From positions 102,765-114,474 of the forward strand of contig MU070091.1 of assembly GCA_002284615.2 (NCBI GenBank): DNA of 11,710 nucleotides, written 5' to 3'. A program made the translations under genes and the position numbers. Under the pieces are notes generated by a model. That model had not been told where the DNA came from. It did no database searches and saw only the letters and a program-made list of their open reading frames with translations. Origin of the DNA: Dunaliella salina (Eukaryota > Chlorophyta > Chlorophyceae > Chlamydomonadales > Dunaliellaceae). Of this stretch, positions 1 through 8,160 are shown in pieces (positions within the stretch are counted from its first letter, which is position 1; each line of letters begins with the position of its first letter).

Positions 1-8
1 CACACACA

Positions 9-39
<31 letters not shown>

Positions 40-41
40 GC
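1..41. repeat. (CA)n-(CG)n dinucleotide tract
   Basis: About twelve CA units pass directly into about eight CG units, 41 bases of unbroken alternating pyrimidine-purine. The left end is cut by the window edge. Such tracts are slippage-prone and can adopt left-handed DNA under torsional stress. Confidence 0.95.
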
Positions 42-73
42 ATCTGCGTCACCCTCCAACCTGCAGCCCAGCC

Positions 74-643
74 ATGCGCGCCTCCAGCGCTGCCCTGTCA
101 GCTGCCACGTCTGGCTATCGCTCTTCGCTGTCCAAGCGCACCTCAGGGAGCTCCTGCAGTAGCTTTGGCAGGGACAGGGACACCCCTCCTGGCGTGAACC
201 CGCAAGCCGAGGAGCCACCAAAAAACAGGAGCAGTGAGGCAGCAAGAGGACTCTCCAGAGCATCATCGCAGGGAATCGGCAGCAAGGGCGTGGCAGTGCT
301 TGTGTCTGCACCACCCTTGGCGCTGGGGAAAACAGAAGACGCAGCTGCAGTGGAAGTGGCTGCAGCAGTGCCCAGAACCACAGTGACACCCCGCCCGAGT
401 CTTTGGAGGCCAGTGTCATCGAAACAGGTCGCACCTGCCCCCTTTTCAGCACCCATGCCTGGCATTGGGGCCAATGCCCTGGCTAGTGATGATGAGTGCG
501 GCGTCGCCCCCCGCCACAGTCGCGAGAGCAGCAGGGGCAGTGGTAGCACAGGGAACAGCAGTTCTCTCCAGGCAGAGAACAGCAGTTTAGATGTGAGCTC
601 TAAGGAGGCAGCCACACAGCCCAGCTCAAGTGTTCTGGAGTGA
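74..643 (+). CDS. Ser/Ala-rich open frame, hypothetical, doubtful
   Basis: An open frame of 189 codons from the first ATG; the frame is also open upstream through the dinucleotide tract to the window edge, so the ATG need not be the true start. The predicted protein is low-complexity: rich in Ser, Ala, Pro and Gly, with a Ser-rich C-terminal third, and no domain, signal peptide or membrane segment that I recognise. A nearly coextensive 183-codon frame lies on the opposite strand (115-666), also Leu/Ser/Ala-rich. Paired antiparallel open frames are expected by chance in GC-rich DNA, and this is the most GC-rich part of the window. It could be a disordered region of a real gene, an exon, or a chance frame. 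I cannot choose the strand with confidence. Confidence 0.25.
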   Translation: MRASSAALSAATSGYRSSLSKRTSGSSCSSFGRDRDTPPGVNPQAEEPPKNRSSEAARGLSRASSQGIGSKGVAVLVSAPPLALGKTEDAAAVEVAAAVPRTTVTPRPSLWRPVSSKQVAPAPFSAPMPGIGANALASDDECGVAPRHSRESSRGSGSTGNSSSLQAENSSLDVSSKEAATQPSSSVLE

Positions 644-689
644 GTGGAGCACAATGCATCAGTCACTGTCCCTAAATGTGCGGGTTAAT

Positions 690-784
690 GTGATGCCCCT
701 GCTAGCTTGCTGGTAAGGGGATCTCCCCTGAATGCACGCAGCCTCTAGCCTGTGTAGTCTTGTCTTGCTCTTTTTCTTAGCGTG
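690..784 (+). mobile_element. Retrotransposon 3' end J (J/R/H subfamily)
   Basis: A short 3'-terminal remnant. A GGGATCT-CCCTGAATGCACGC motif is followed by a hairpin (ACGCAG at 736-741 pairing with CTGTGT at 750-755, with a G-U wobble), then a T-rich tail ending TTTTTCTTAG. The same order of motifs is seen at 8103-8160 and 10236-10290. No coding part is recognisable upstream. It directly abuts remnant G on the right. Confidence 0.55.
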
Positions 785-970
785 CAAATCAGTCAAATTC
801 TGGAGCCGGGTGGTTCCAGGAATCCTTTAGAACCCAATTAGATTTCATCTTAAATTTGTGGTGGTGGAAGGGTGAATGGCTCTGTGAGCTATGTGTCTCC
901 TTTTCCTCAATCGATGTAGGGGGAGAGTTTTTGCTCTGTCTATGCTGTTTTTCTCCTATTCTTCTTGGGG
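785..970 (+). mobile_element. Retrotransposon 3' end G (A/B subfamily)
   Basis: A 5'-truncated copy that aligns by eye with the end of copy A (3200-3370). At 800-841 a 14-codon stretch reads LEPGGSRNPLEPN then TAG, the counterpart of LEPGASSNPPDPH-stop in A and B. Behind it come the shared GTGGTGG, GGCTCT and ATGTGTCTCCTTTTC-TCAAT-GATGTAGGG blocks and a CT-rich tail ending near 966. It carries only the last residues of the protein and is non-functional. Confidence 0.65.
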
Positions 971-984
971 GACATGACAGATCC

Positions 985-2015
985 CTGATCCCTTTGACTG
1001 GTTTGAGAGCAGAAGCAAAGGCCTGTATCATTTGAAATTATACTCAGGGAAGCCAGGACAAAGAGCGCGCACCTTTTTTTTCTGAGGGTACAAATGAGGA
1101 TGCATGTACAAAATTGGCATTTTGTTCCATTTTGCGAGCCTCCTGAATCACACGGACGACACTGAAACACATATTTTTGCCGAGGGAAGTCTCAGGGAAC
1201 CTTTTTTTCTCGCGTGGCCTCTGGCCTGCATGGACTCTGCAATTTTTTTTTGTTTCCCCAGTGGGAAGCTCCAATTTTCAGAGTGTGAGCATGCAACCTA
1301 CAAGGTGCAATGTTTCTTTGCATGTGCCTACTCAAGTCAAGATGGGGATACCTTGGAACTGTGAAGGGTTTGCCATTTTTGCCGAATTTTGCTAATTTTG
1401 CAAATTTTTTTGTTTCAAATGCTTTCAGATTAGCATGATGTCGACTGAGAAGGTATAAGGTAAAGGTCTTCGCTGGATACCTACCAGCGCTAAGGGAAAC
1501 CTAACTGGCAGCGCTTTAAGTGGGGCCCATCAAAGGTCTTGTAGCAAACTCGGGGCAACCAAACTGGATCTAGCGGGGTGTCAGGAAAAAACAGTCTACT
1601 CGGGCCAGAGACTGCTGCATTTAGGAAAGGTCCCCTAAGTATACTTAGTACTACTTGCTAGCGTAGCAAGCTACCATGGGCCTCATCAAAAGGCATTGAA
1701 ACCTACAGCCTGGGTGGGAGTCAAAAGCAGAGCTCATGAGGAACTGAGAGGGTTGACTGCCATGATCCTGGCGCATAGCAGACCCCCCAGGGAAGCCCCT
1801 TGAAAATGAAGAGCTTGCACGGTGCCATTAGTACTTGTCAACTTTTGTAGGAGATTTGTAAGGAAAGGGTCTTTCACTGTGTATGCCTTGGTAGCCTTAG
1901 GAGAAAAGTACAGGAGTGTTCCTGGATATTGGCACGATGGAGACAAGGACATGGCCCTCAAGAGTGGGTGGAATGATCTCAGCTGGGGCTGCACTTCATG
2001 CTTATGGCTCATTTG
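985..2015. other. Stretch without recognisable gene
   Basis: I see no supported gene. Open frames of 70-90 codons exist on both strands but show no family motif and overlap one another. 1190-1245 faintly resembles the retrotransposon 3' ends elsewhere (a GGCC-TCT-GGCC hairpin followed by a T run), too degenerate to call. 1370-1420 is T-rich. 1734-2012 has a 92-codon minus-strand frame of unknown nature. The last part may be degraded upstream sequence of copy A, but I cannot align it with copy B. Confidence 0.5.
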
Positions 2016-2133
2016 TAATGAACGTCATGTGCAGGTGCCTAATAAAAATCAAGTTCTGTGAAGACACAAAGCCAAGATAATCAGTTGAACACGCGGTAAA
2101 GCAGCAGCATGCAGACCTTTGTTAACTTATTAA

Positions 2134-2548
2134 GGTTACACGCTATATCCGCCTTCAAGGGCAGCTGAGCGGAAGCACAGAGGTCTATAACCAGACCAGA
2201 CTAGGAAATTGAATGCATTGCTCAAAACTCGTCTTAGGCACAGCATTTCAAGCAAGCAGACACAAGCTTGGCTAATTCTAAGACATCAGTCTGGTTCGTG
2301 AAGTCTCGAAGCCACGTTGCACCATTTTCAGGTAATGAAGGAAACAGATGCTAAAACTGAGTGCGCAAGCCTGCCAGGTCCTCAGAAGGGCAGTCCAGAA
2401 TAATGTGCTCTTTATCTTGCACAGTGTGCCAACCACATCTGTTGCAAATCCTGAGCTCGTATGGGCATCTATTCCCTTGGTGCTGTTGGGTTTCCACCCG
2501 AAAATTGTGACTGGACAGTCGCAAGCACAAAATGCTGCGCAATAGATA
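2134..2548 (-). mobile_element. 415-bp antisense retroelement fragment inside A
   Basis: This block is absent from copy B at the matching place and is bounded by AACTTATTAA at 2124-2133 and 2549-2558, a 10-bp direct repeat that fits a target-site duplication. Read on the minus strand it begins near GCGCAGCATTTTGTG and encodes a piece of a different non-LTR ORF2 (about 2351-2542). The same 5' start recurs at 8788 and 9558. Its 3' end, near 2134, has a GCTCAGCTGCCCTTGAAGGC segment also found at 9706-9724 and no obvious poly(A) tail. Confidence 0.75.
2351..2542 (-). pseudogene. ORF2 C-terminal zinc-knuckle fragment
   Basis: A 63-codon frame whose product has the look of the region just after the reverse transcriptase of L1-like elements: LRLSSHNFRVETQQH, then RCPYELRICNRC, then VQDKEHIILDCP. 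The C-x2-C ... H-x4-C spacing (CNRC, HIILDC) is the cysteine-histidine motif common at the C-terminus of such proteins. It is short, lacks any catalytic domain, and is not the same lineage as copies A, B, C and R, whose zinc motif sits before an endonuclease. A passenger within a dead 415-bp insert. Confidence 0.7.
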
Positions 2549-2694
2549 AACTTATTAATACTACAGCTGTTACAATTCACCCTATTCTCCTGGGTATAGG
2601 TGGAACTATTTACACTGAGCATACCCTGAAGCAACCCGAACAACTAGGATGGGAGCATGCCACAAAGCTTGCTCAACAACTTCATGCCCATTCT

Positions 2695-2702
2695 GTTCAA
2701 TA
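2695..2702. repeat. 8-bp target duplication, left
   Basis: GTTCAATA, matching GTTCAACA at 3123-3130 with one difference. In copy B the same place (around 6362-6372, minus strand) has a single GTTCAATA, so this is a duplicated target. Confidence 0.9.
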
Positions 2703-3122
2703 CAGGGTTGGGTCATACGCGAGTTTGGGCTTAACGATACGCGTATATACGTGCAAAATACGCGTATGCCGCGTATATACGTGAAATGGGAGGGCCAAAA
2801 ATGGCCGGGAGGGTTTTGGGTGGGAGGGACCACGAGGAGGGGTCCCGACAGCCCTCCGACCATCCCCACACATCCTCCAAGGCCCACAAACACTTACACA
2901 TGCCAGAAAAGAAGGGTGCTGGGTGGCGAAGTGCGCAGCAGCTCTTTCTGAAGGCCACTCGAAGGTCTCTCGAAGGTCTGTCGAAGGTCTCACATGGCCT
3001 GTCGAAGCGATTTACCTACGTATTTTCTGACGTTTGGCAAAATGCCATTTTAATGAAACGCGTTTTTTCATCGATTTTAACGATACGTGGAAATACGCGT
3101 ATTCACGTATGACCCATCCCTG
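2703..3122. mobile_element. Non-autonomous hAT-type transposon (420 bp)
   Basis: Terminal inverted repeats CAGGGTTGGGTCATACG (left) and CAGGGATGGGTCATACG (right, reverse complement) differ at one base in 17. The 8-bp target duplication and the CAGGG ends are typical of the hAT superfamily. Subterminal ACGCGTAT occurs at 2739-2746, 2760-2767 and 3095-3102, and TTAACGATACG occurs near both ends; hAT transposases commonly bind such subterminal repeats. Internally there are three 11-bp direct repeats of TCGAAGGTCT (2959-2990) and a GGGACC/GGTCCC inverted repeat (about 2827-2847). No transposase is encoded; open frames across it are chance. It would depend on an enzyme supplied elsewhere. Confidence 0.88.
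2959..2990 (+). repeat. Three 11-bp tandem repeats
   Basis: TCGAAGGTCT starts at 2959, 2970 and 2981, an exact 11-bp period. A fourth partial TCGAAG follows at 3002. The spacing is close to one helical turn, so all copies face the same side of the DNA. It lies inside the hAT-type element. Confidence 0.9.
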
Positions 3123-3245
3123 GTTCAACATGCCCACAAACTAGTCTCCACATGCCGCGTTATTGAAAACAAATCTTGTTTGAATACTTCCCACAGCCAG
3201 GTTCTAGAGCCAGGTGCTTCTAGTAACCCTCCAGATCCACATTAG

Positions 3246-3447
3246 CTTTATCATACCTTGTGGTGGAGGGGGTACATGTGTGTACACGGCTCTTTTTTAA
3301 GCCAATGTGTCTCCTTTTCTTAAATTGATACAGGGAGAGTTTCTTTGCCTATGTAGTCACTGAGAAAAAACGGTTTTTCTTTTCTTTTCTTTTCTTTTCT
3401 TTTCTTTTCTTTTCTTTTCTTTTCTTTTACTTTCTTTTCTTTTCTTA
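3246..3447 (+). mobile_element. Copy A 3' UTR and (TTTTC)n tail
   Basis: Downstream of the TAG the sequence stays alignable with copy B in reverse (6132-6259): GTGGTGGAGGGGG, GGCTCTTTTTTAAGCCAATG, TGTCTCCTTTTCTTAAATTG, then a weakened hairpin (CAGGGAGAG ... GCCTATGTAG). The copy ends with a pentanucleotide tail of about thirteen TTTTC units from 3375 to 3446 with one TTTTA variant, then CTTAGGGCC. A pentanucleotide tail in place of poly(A) suggests the 3' end is copied with slippage during target-primed reverse transcription. Confidence 0.8.
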
Positions 3448-4584
3448 GGGCCTGCTTAATAGCGCGTCACCTCCTGGCTACGACTGGCCCCTGTGCGAGT
3501 GGGGGGCCCTTCAAGTTGATGCCAGCTCAGTGAGCTGTTGGGTCACATTCTCTGAGGCTAAAGGGTGGGTCTGGAGTGGAAACAGTTCAAGGTAGAGGAA
3601 CTTCTTCTTCTTCTTCTTCTGCTGGCTCTGGCCCAGCGCAAACTTTTTCTTTTTCTTCTTCAAAGGGGGTCAGCTATGCATATGCCCACATATGCTCCTA
3701 TTTGCATTCAAAGTGCACTCCCTCACAGCCATCATCTGATCGGGACACTGTTAGCTCCTAAGTGTAGCTGCCATAGGTGAGAGCAAAAGAGAGTGAAAGA
3801 CATTTGAATTGCATGAGTAGTGAAAGCTCGGGCTCACAAGAATGCAAAGCTGCATTGTTGGCAGAAACTAAAAGTGAGTGGCTGCACGGACCCTAGACAC
3901 AATTTAATACTGAAGTCAACAATGTCAGCAACTTTGGGGCAAAACTTTTACAACTTCTGCAAACTTTTTGCTGTGCATTCCACGAATTGGCCAAAGGAAT
4001 CAAGTGCTTTTGAAGCAGAGGCAAGCTTGCCTGCCTCTCGCACTAAAAGCAAGGAAAAGGCCTTGATATTTACCCAAAAATCATCTTCGAGAGTCAGTTG
4101 GAGGATTATGATTGTTCACGCTTGCTCCAATAATTTTTTGGTCGTTCTGGACATAGCAACGGCCATCAGACACTGTGTAATTTGAAAGAAACAAATTGCA
4201 GTCATGCTGGCACTCCCTCCTTTCTCTGCTTCATCTCAGAAACAAAAGCACTGCAGAACCAGGGTGGTATCATTGTAGTTACTGGATTCTACAGAGCTTG
4301 GGTTAATCACTCTCCTGCTGCTGTGGCGTCCGGCTGCTGTTGGATGAGCTCCACCGTATATTTAATTCACATCATGTAGGTCTTTTTGGCACGTGTCTTT
4401 GAATGGGCGCGCCTTGCAGCATCGAATGATTGTTCACGGGGAGAGCGCCTCAAGGATAGACCATGCTAGACAGACTCGAGGCTTTTGCCGATAGGAAAAT
4501 TCTTATGAACAAATGAAAAAAGGTTGTGGTCGTGTGGATTGATCCCAGGAAAGGTGAATTCCCCTCCTTTCACAACATTTGGAA
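3448..4584. other. Stretch without recognisable gene; TTC microsatellite
   Basis: No gene is supported. A (CTT)n tract lies at 3599-3620 and a TTTTTCTTTTTCTTCTTC run at 3644-3661. In one plus-strand frame (3576-3758) these read as Ser runs, in another (3565-3777) as Leu runs; neither has other features of a protein. A 121-codon plus frame at 3820-4182 has no motif I know and could be chance. Confidence 0.5.
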
Positions 4585-4700
4585 TCCTGTCTTATTCTGA
4601 TACCCACTGTTCCAAGGTATCTTCCACACGTTGGAGCTACTCAAAGAATTTGATCTTCATACATGCAAGGCCACCAAGCTTGCTCTAAAGCATCATGTCG
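4585..4700 (+). pseudogene. Remnant F: RLE C-terminal fragment
   Basis: At 4616-4699, 28 codons read GIFHTLELLKEFDLHTCKAT followed by KLALKHHV. This aligns with the segment GVIYTLHTLEPLKELGLDTF and KATKLVRKLHAHSV of copy C and with the equivalent parts of A, B and R. The nucleotide match to C includes an uninterrupted CAAGGCCACCAAGCTTG. Nothing else of the element survives here: there is no 3' hairpin and no tail, so this is an internal scrap. Confidence 0.65.
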
Positions 4701-5068
4701 GAAAGTTTTATTTCTCTGAACCCGCTCTGATTCAAAGGGTTCCCCTCTGATAGGCTCGAATTCAGCCACCTAGGGGGTGTCTGATTCAGATTACAAAAGA
4801 GCAACATCGGATTTGAGCCAAAAAACTTTCCTGCTAAATGTTGAGCACTCCTACTGAACCAAGGGTCCAGACACACAAGAATGTTGGAGATGAAATAGAT
4901 ACATTGTAATTATTTATTGCCTTTCCTGTACACAATGAGCTCATCCAAAGGCTGTGCATGCGCAGAATAAGACTCACTGTAGGCAAAAGGCCTAGCAATA
5001 TGTTTCCTCACCATCAACAGTGGCAGGTGAAGAAACGCACCACCTCTTGCATCACAGACTTTGCACCC
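4701..5068. other. Degenerate Ser/Asp-rich sequence
   Basis: No intact gene. Short TCTGATTCAGA-like words appear (4725-4736, 4780-4792), and one reads SDSDYKRATSDL in the plus direction, which links this stretch to the tandem array that follows. 4890-4925 is AT-rich. Confidence 0.4.
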
Positions 5069-5544
5069 TCTGACTCAGACCCACTTCAGAAGGTAGTTCT
5101 GAAACAGATGCGTCTTCTTCATCAGAACTTTCCATGGAAACCTAGATGAATTGGAATGATTATGAGAAAGTGGACTCTGATTCACAGGCAATTTAGACAT
5201 TGTGTGAGAAGGCAGTTGGGGCAAGTTTGAACCAGACAAACGTTACTCTGATTCAGAGCCTTTTCAGAGGGTCCATCACAAGGCAGATGGGAACTTAGAT
5301 GAATTGGTCTGATCCTGAGAAAATGGACTCTGATTCAGAGGCAGTTCAGACATTATGTGATAAGGCAGATTGGGCAAAGTTTGAATCAGACAAACATGAC
5401 TCTCATTCGGAGCGCCTTCAGCGGGTCCATCACAAGGCAGATGGGAACTTAGATGAATTGGTCTGACTCTTAAAAAATGGACTCTGAATCAGAGGCAGTT
5501 CAGACATTGTGTGAATAGGCAGGCAGATGGGGCAAAGTTTGAAT
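5069..5544 (+). repeat. Degenerate 153-bp tandem array, three units
   Basis: The anchor GACTCTGA recurs at 5173, 5326 and 5480, giving periods of 153 and 154 bp. Units two and three share long near-identical blocks (for example GGTCCATCACAAGGCAGATG and GGAACTTAGATGAATTGGTC); the first is more diverged. Each unit carries palindromic TCTGANTCAGA words. In translation the units give acidic peptides such as DSDSE, SEAVQTLC, VHHKADGNLDEL, but a reading-frame step occurs after DEL in successive units, and stops are present. The array resumes at 8161 beyond the retrotransposon R. It may be the remains of a Ser/Asp-repeat protein gene or an ORF1-like region. Confidence 0.8.
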
Positions 5545-6125
5545 TAAAGAAACAATACTCCAATTCACCTACACTGATGGCAGTGTGATTAAACACAAAG
5601 ATGACGACTCCCCACCACTTTCCGGCTCGGGTGTTTACAAACCGGGAAGGGACACAGCTCCACCCTCCCAACACTTGCAACTGCACGTAAAACCCAATGG
5701 CCTGGGGCCTACCAATACCATCACTAGAGCAGAACTCGTGGGTATCCTTGTGGCGATCCAACACGAGCAAACTGAAATTGCCACTGATAGTGCATCCTGC
5801 CTCTTTCAAATTTCTGGTCAAACCCTTCATCCCATGCGCATGAGGTATCACCTACATGCAGAGCTCATCCATGCAATATCAACCATACTAGAACACTTCC
5901 CTCGCCCTATCCATTTTTATAAAGTCAAAGCCCACTCTGGCATTGTGGGAAATGAGGGACCGATCTGACGGCAGGGACTCTGAAGCTTGCGCTCGCACCG
6001 CAGCCCTCTTTCACACCATAGACACTGCAATTCCAGATGCCAGGGACCCTTTTCACAATTTTTGTTGGCTTTCATTGAAGACATCTTCCACACAAAATGA
6101 TGGCATGCACCGCTCCCACACTTTT
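5545..6125 (+). pseudogene. Copy R: RNase H domain remnant
   Basis: An RNase H type 1 domain of the kind found at the C-terminal side of non-LTR reverse transcriptases, which removes RNA from RNA-DNA hybrids. The frame reads FTYTDGS (Asp at 5576-5578), then TRAELVGILVAI (Glu at 5732-5734), IATDSASCLFQI (Asp at 5786-5788) and KVKAHSGIVGNEG. The fourth acidic residue, normally in NEGAD, is lost to a frameshift and a TGA at 5966-5968. The continuation is readable one frame over (HTIDTAIPDARDPFHNF, WLSLKTSS) until copy B interrupts at 6132. No reverse transcriptase is present upstream; the element is truncated here. Long-dead but the active site is mostly intact. Confidence 0.85.
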
Positions 6126-6131
6126 CCGATA
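6126..6131. repeat. Probable target duplication left of B
   Basis: CCGATA here and at 6923-6928 flank copy B. In R's reading the two sides give FPI and IPI, and joining across one copy continues the host protein into HYLANLSDKLKTHMHKKH. The repeat is short, so the evidence rests mainly on the continuity of R. Confidence 0.6.
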
Positions 6132-6922
6132 AGAAAAGGAAAAAAAGAAACACTACGTAGGCAGAGAGACTCTCCCTACATCAATTAAGGAAAAGGAGAC
6201 ACATTGGCTTGAAAAAGAGCCGTGTGCCCCCTCCACCACAAGGTATGAAAAAGAGAATGCTAATGTGGATCTGGAGGGTTACTAGAAGCACCTGGCTCTA
6301 GAGCCTGGCAGTGGGAAGTATTCTTGTTTTCAATAGCGCGGCGGATGGTGACTAGTTTGTGGGCATATTGAACAGAATGGGCATGAAGTTGTTGGGCAAG
6401 CTTTGTGGCACGCTGGTGATCCAATCCTAGTTGTTTGAATTGCTTCAGGGTATGCTCAGAGTAAATAGTCCCACCTACACTCAGGAGAATAGGGTGAGTT
6501 GTAACAGCCTTAGCGTTAATAATTTTGTAAACTTATTACAAAGGTCTGCATGCTGCTGCTTTGCTGCGTTCAACTGATGCTCTGGCCTTGTTTCTTCACA
6601 GAACTTAATTTCTGTTAGGAACATGGCGTTCATTTGCACGAAGTTCATGGGGTTGCCTCATGCGACTGCCCCCTGGGAGGGGGCAAGATGGATCAGATGA
6701 CTTTTTGAAACGTACTGCATGTTTTTGTTTGTAGAGGGTGCCCGTGCGGTACTGCAGGATGGTACGCTTCATGGGTACAGAGATGTTGGGCATATTTCCG
6801 AAGGCATTGCTGATTTTCTTATCTACTTGCAGTAATAGGTTTTGATAGTAAGAGTAGTAACCTGTTTTGGCATTGGCATATCCAAGCTTGTGTTTAGAAT
6901 GCATGTGGGATTTGAGAGCATA
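6132..6922 (-). mobile_element. Copy B: non-LTR retrotransposon inserted in R
   Basis: A 791-bp copy in reverse orientation. Its 3' end lies at 6132, with the tail (read on plus as AAGAAAAGGAAAAAAAG) next to the target repeat, then a hairpin: GTAGG (6157-6161) with CCTAC (6175-6179) and GAG with CTC within. The 3' UTR (6180-6259) aligns with copy A. The 5' truncation point is in the LKSHMHSKHKLG segment. B lacks both insertions found in A, so it preserves the pre-insertion state of that family. Confidence 0.85.
6260..6922 (-). pseudogene. Copy B: ORF2 C-terminus with RLE core
   Basis: Reading on minus: ALKSHMHSKHKLGYAN, ISNAF, KRTILQYRTGTLYKQKHAV and then SCPLPGG, where the second Cys of the expected zinc knuckle C-x2-C is Pro. 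The segment between the knuckle and the nuclease core is deleted. After a frame change, LTEIKFCEETRP (about 6585-6620) shows the E-x-K of a PD-(D/E)xK nuclease, followed by the helix AAKQQHADLCNKF. After another frame change come GGTIYSEHTLKQF, ATKLAQQLHAHSVQYAHKLV and the C-terminus SNPPDPH with its stop at 6260-6262. In full-length relatives this region would supply the nick that primes reverse transcription. At least two frameshifts and one deletion make it non-functional. Confidence 0.8.
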
Positions 6923-8020
6923 CCGATACACTATCTCGCCAACCTGAGCGACAAACTTAAAACACACATGCACAAAAAACACAAACTTGGCTCTGCTAAC
7001 ACCTCTGGCTACCACTACTAGAGATGGCAAAACTTAGCGATGCCACACCACCCACCACAAATGCAAACACTGAAGCTCACAACCCAATATCTTAACTTGC
7101 AAACAAGGAGATTAGCAACTCCTTTTGGAAAAATCCGAAGATTACCCTTAAACAAAAAATAAATCTTAGGAAGTATCGAACGGGTACACTGTACACACAG
7201 AGTCACGCCTCCAACTTTCCCAGTTCTGATCGATGACAACTTTGTGCAAACGCGGACAACATTATCACGTTCTGCTTAGGTGCACCAACCCAACAATGAG
7301 TGGGATGCACACCAACAGACACAATGCGGCCCTTAATCTCTGTGTTGAAGCCCTCAGTAGAGGCCGATATGGCTCATCCCTCATTAGCATGGATGGCTGC
7401 AATCATGACAGACTTCTGGATCAAGGCATACAAGTCCCTGAAAACATCTCTCGAGCTATTCCAGATGGGGTTTTCCCAAATGGCACTGCATCATTTGCAC
7501 GGCAACAAAGCTGCCCTGATGCTCTCTTTGTGCGCCCTATTCCAGGCAGACAAGCCCACCTCGATCCTTCCAAGATCCCCCCTCAAGATAGGGACATCCA
7601 CCTCGTTGAACTCAATTTCTGCCCTGACACAAATCCCTTCATCACTATAGAACGTGCGCAGGCTCAACATTCCCACATTATAAACAGACTTAGAACACGC
7701 GGCTTAAGAAACCCAAACAGGAATAATAAAGTGACTTTGCGCACAATCTTGATTGGTGTGGGTGGCACGATTTACAATGATTATACAATTACACCTCTTA
7801 TAAATCTGGGCCTGACCAAACAAAAAGCTAAATCGCTGGCATTCCAGCTTAGGGACCATGCCATCCAAAGATTATCCACCATCATTAACATTAGACATGC
7901 ACTTTGCTTTCAGGGGGGCATCTGGGAGGGGGGTTGCTGGGCGCGCGGAGGCGGCTGAGGATGGAAGAAGGAGAGTCCGAGCGCTCAGGGGCATGGCAAG
8001 CAATCCTCCGGATCCCCACT
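6923..8020 (+). pseudogene. Copy R: zinc knuckle and RLE domain
   Basis: R resumes after B with LANLSDKLKTHMHKKHKLG, then stops at TAG 7019-7021. One frame over it reads NKEISNSFW and KYRTGTLYTQSHASNF, with TAA at 7093-7095 and TGA at 7234-7236, then changes frame again. From 7233 a 241-codon frame holds C-x6-H-x4-C (CKRGQHYHVLLRC), NRHNAALNLC, a PD motif (Asp 7518-7520) and HLVELNFC (Glu 7608-7610, with Asn at 7614-7616 where Lys is expected). GVGGTIYNDYTITPL, KQKAKSLAFQLRDHAIQ and INIRHAL follow. A last frame change leads to MASNPPDPH near 8000-8020. This is an RLE-type endonuclease domain, inactivated by stops, frameshifts and the missing catalytic Lys. Confidence 0.85.
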
Positions 8021-8160
8021 TGTTTAATCTCTTGCCCTCACCCAGGCTAGTTTTGTCTAGTTTAGGTAGAGGGCCCCCTGGTGAGGCCTCTAACTTTTGT
8101 TAGGGATCTTTCCCTTAATGCACGCGGCCCTTGGCTTGCGTAGACTTTTTTTCTTTTATT

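Larger units (their letters stand above)
2016..3245 (+). pseudogene. Copy A: ORF2 C-terminus (RLE domain), twice interrupted
   Basis: The C-terminal part of a non-LTR retrotransposon ORF2, homologous to copy B. At 2036-2123 the endonuclease core reads KIKFCEDTK followed by KQQHADLC; the catalytic Glu of the E-x-K motif is replaced by Lys, and two in-frame stops are present. After a 415-bp insertion (2134-2548), the frame resumes with ILLGIGGTIYTEHTL and ATKLAQQLHAHSVQY, then is cut by a 420-bp hAT-type element (2703-3122). Removing that element and one target duplication rejoins the frame in phase and it runs to TAG at 3243-3245, ending SNPPDPH. The protein would act in target nicking during target-primed reverse transcription; this copy is dead. 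Confidence 0.8.
5545..8160 (+). mobile_element. Copy R: 5'-truncated non-LTR retrotransposon
   Basis: Longest element in the window, about 1.8 kb of its own sequence once the 791-bp copy B is removed. It starts abruptly inside an RNase H domain, continues through the endonuclease region to a SNPPDPH motif (8000-8020), and ends with a 3' UTR sharing GGTGAGGCCTCTAACTTTT with remnant H, a hairpin at 8122-8141 and a T-rich tail near 8145-8159. The left flank stops within an array unit after GGCAAAGTTTGAA; the right flank resumes in the next unit at TTCTGAGCGCCTTCAG, so R sits in the array, apparently with loss of roughly 18 bp of target. Confidence 0.8.

Noticed and set aside
2606..3112. Several 75-108 codon open frames across 2600-3110 on both strands
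   Set aside because: They cross the boundaries of the hAT-type element and read through its inverted repeats and subterminal sites; none shows a protein motif inside the element.
3375..3446. (TTTTC)n as an independent microsatellite
   Set aside because: It sits exactly where the tail of copy A is expected, after the shared 3' UTR, so it is better read as the element's tail, perhaps secondarily expanded.
3820..4185. 121-codon plus-strand open frame
   Set aside because: No recognisable motif, no neighbouring gene structure and ordinary composition; compatible with chance.
7018..7239. 73-codon minus-strand open frame
   Set aside because: It is antisense to the KYRTGTLY segment of copy R, which has clear homology on the plus strand.
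5545..8160. Retroviral or LTR-retrotransposon origin for the RNase H
   Set aside because: No LTRs, protease or integrase are seen; the domain is followed by a Zn knuckle and RLE-type nuclease and the copies are 5'-truncated with tails, as in non-LTR elements.
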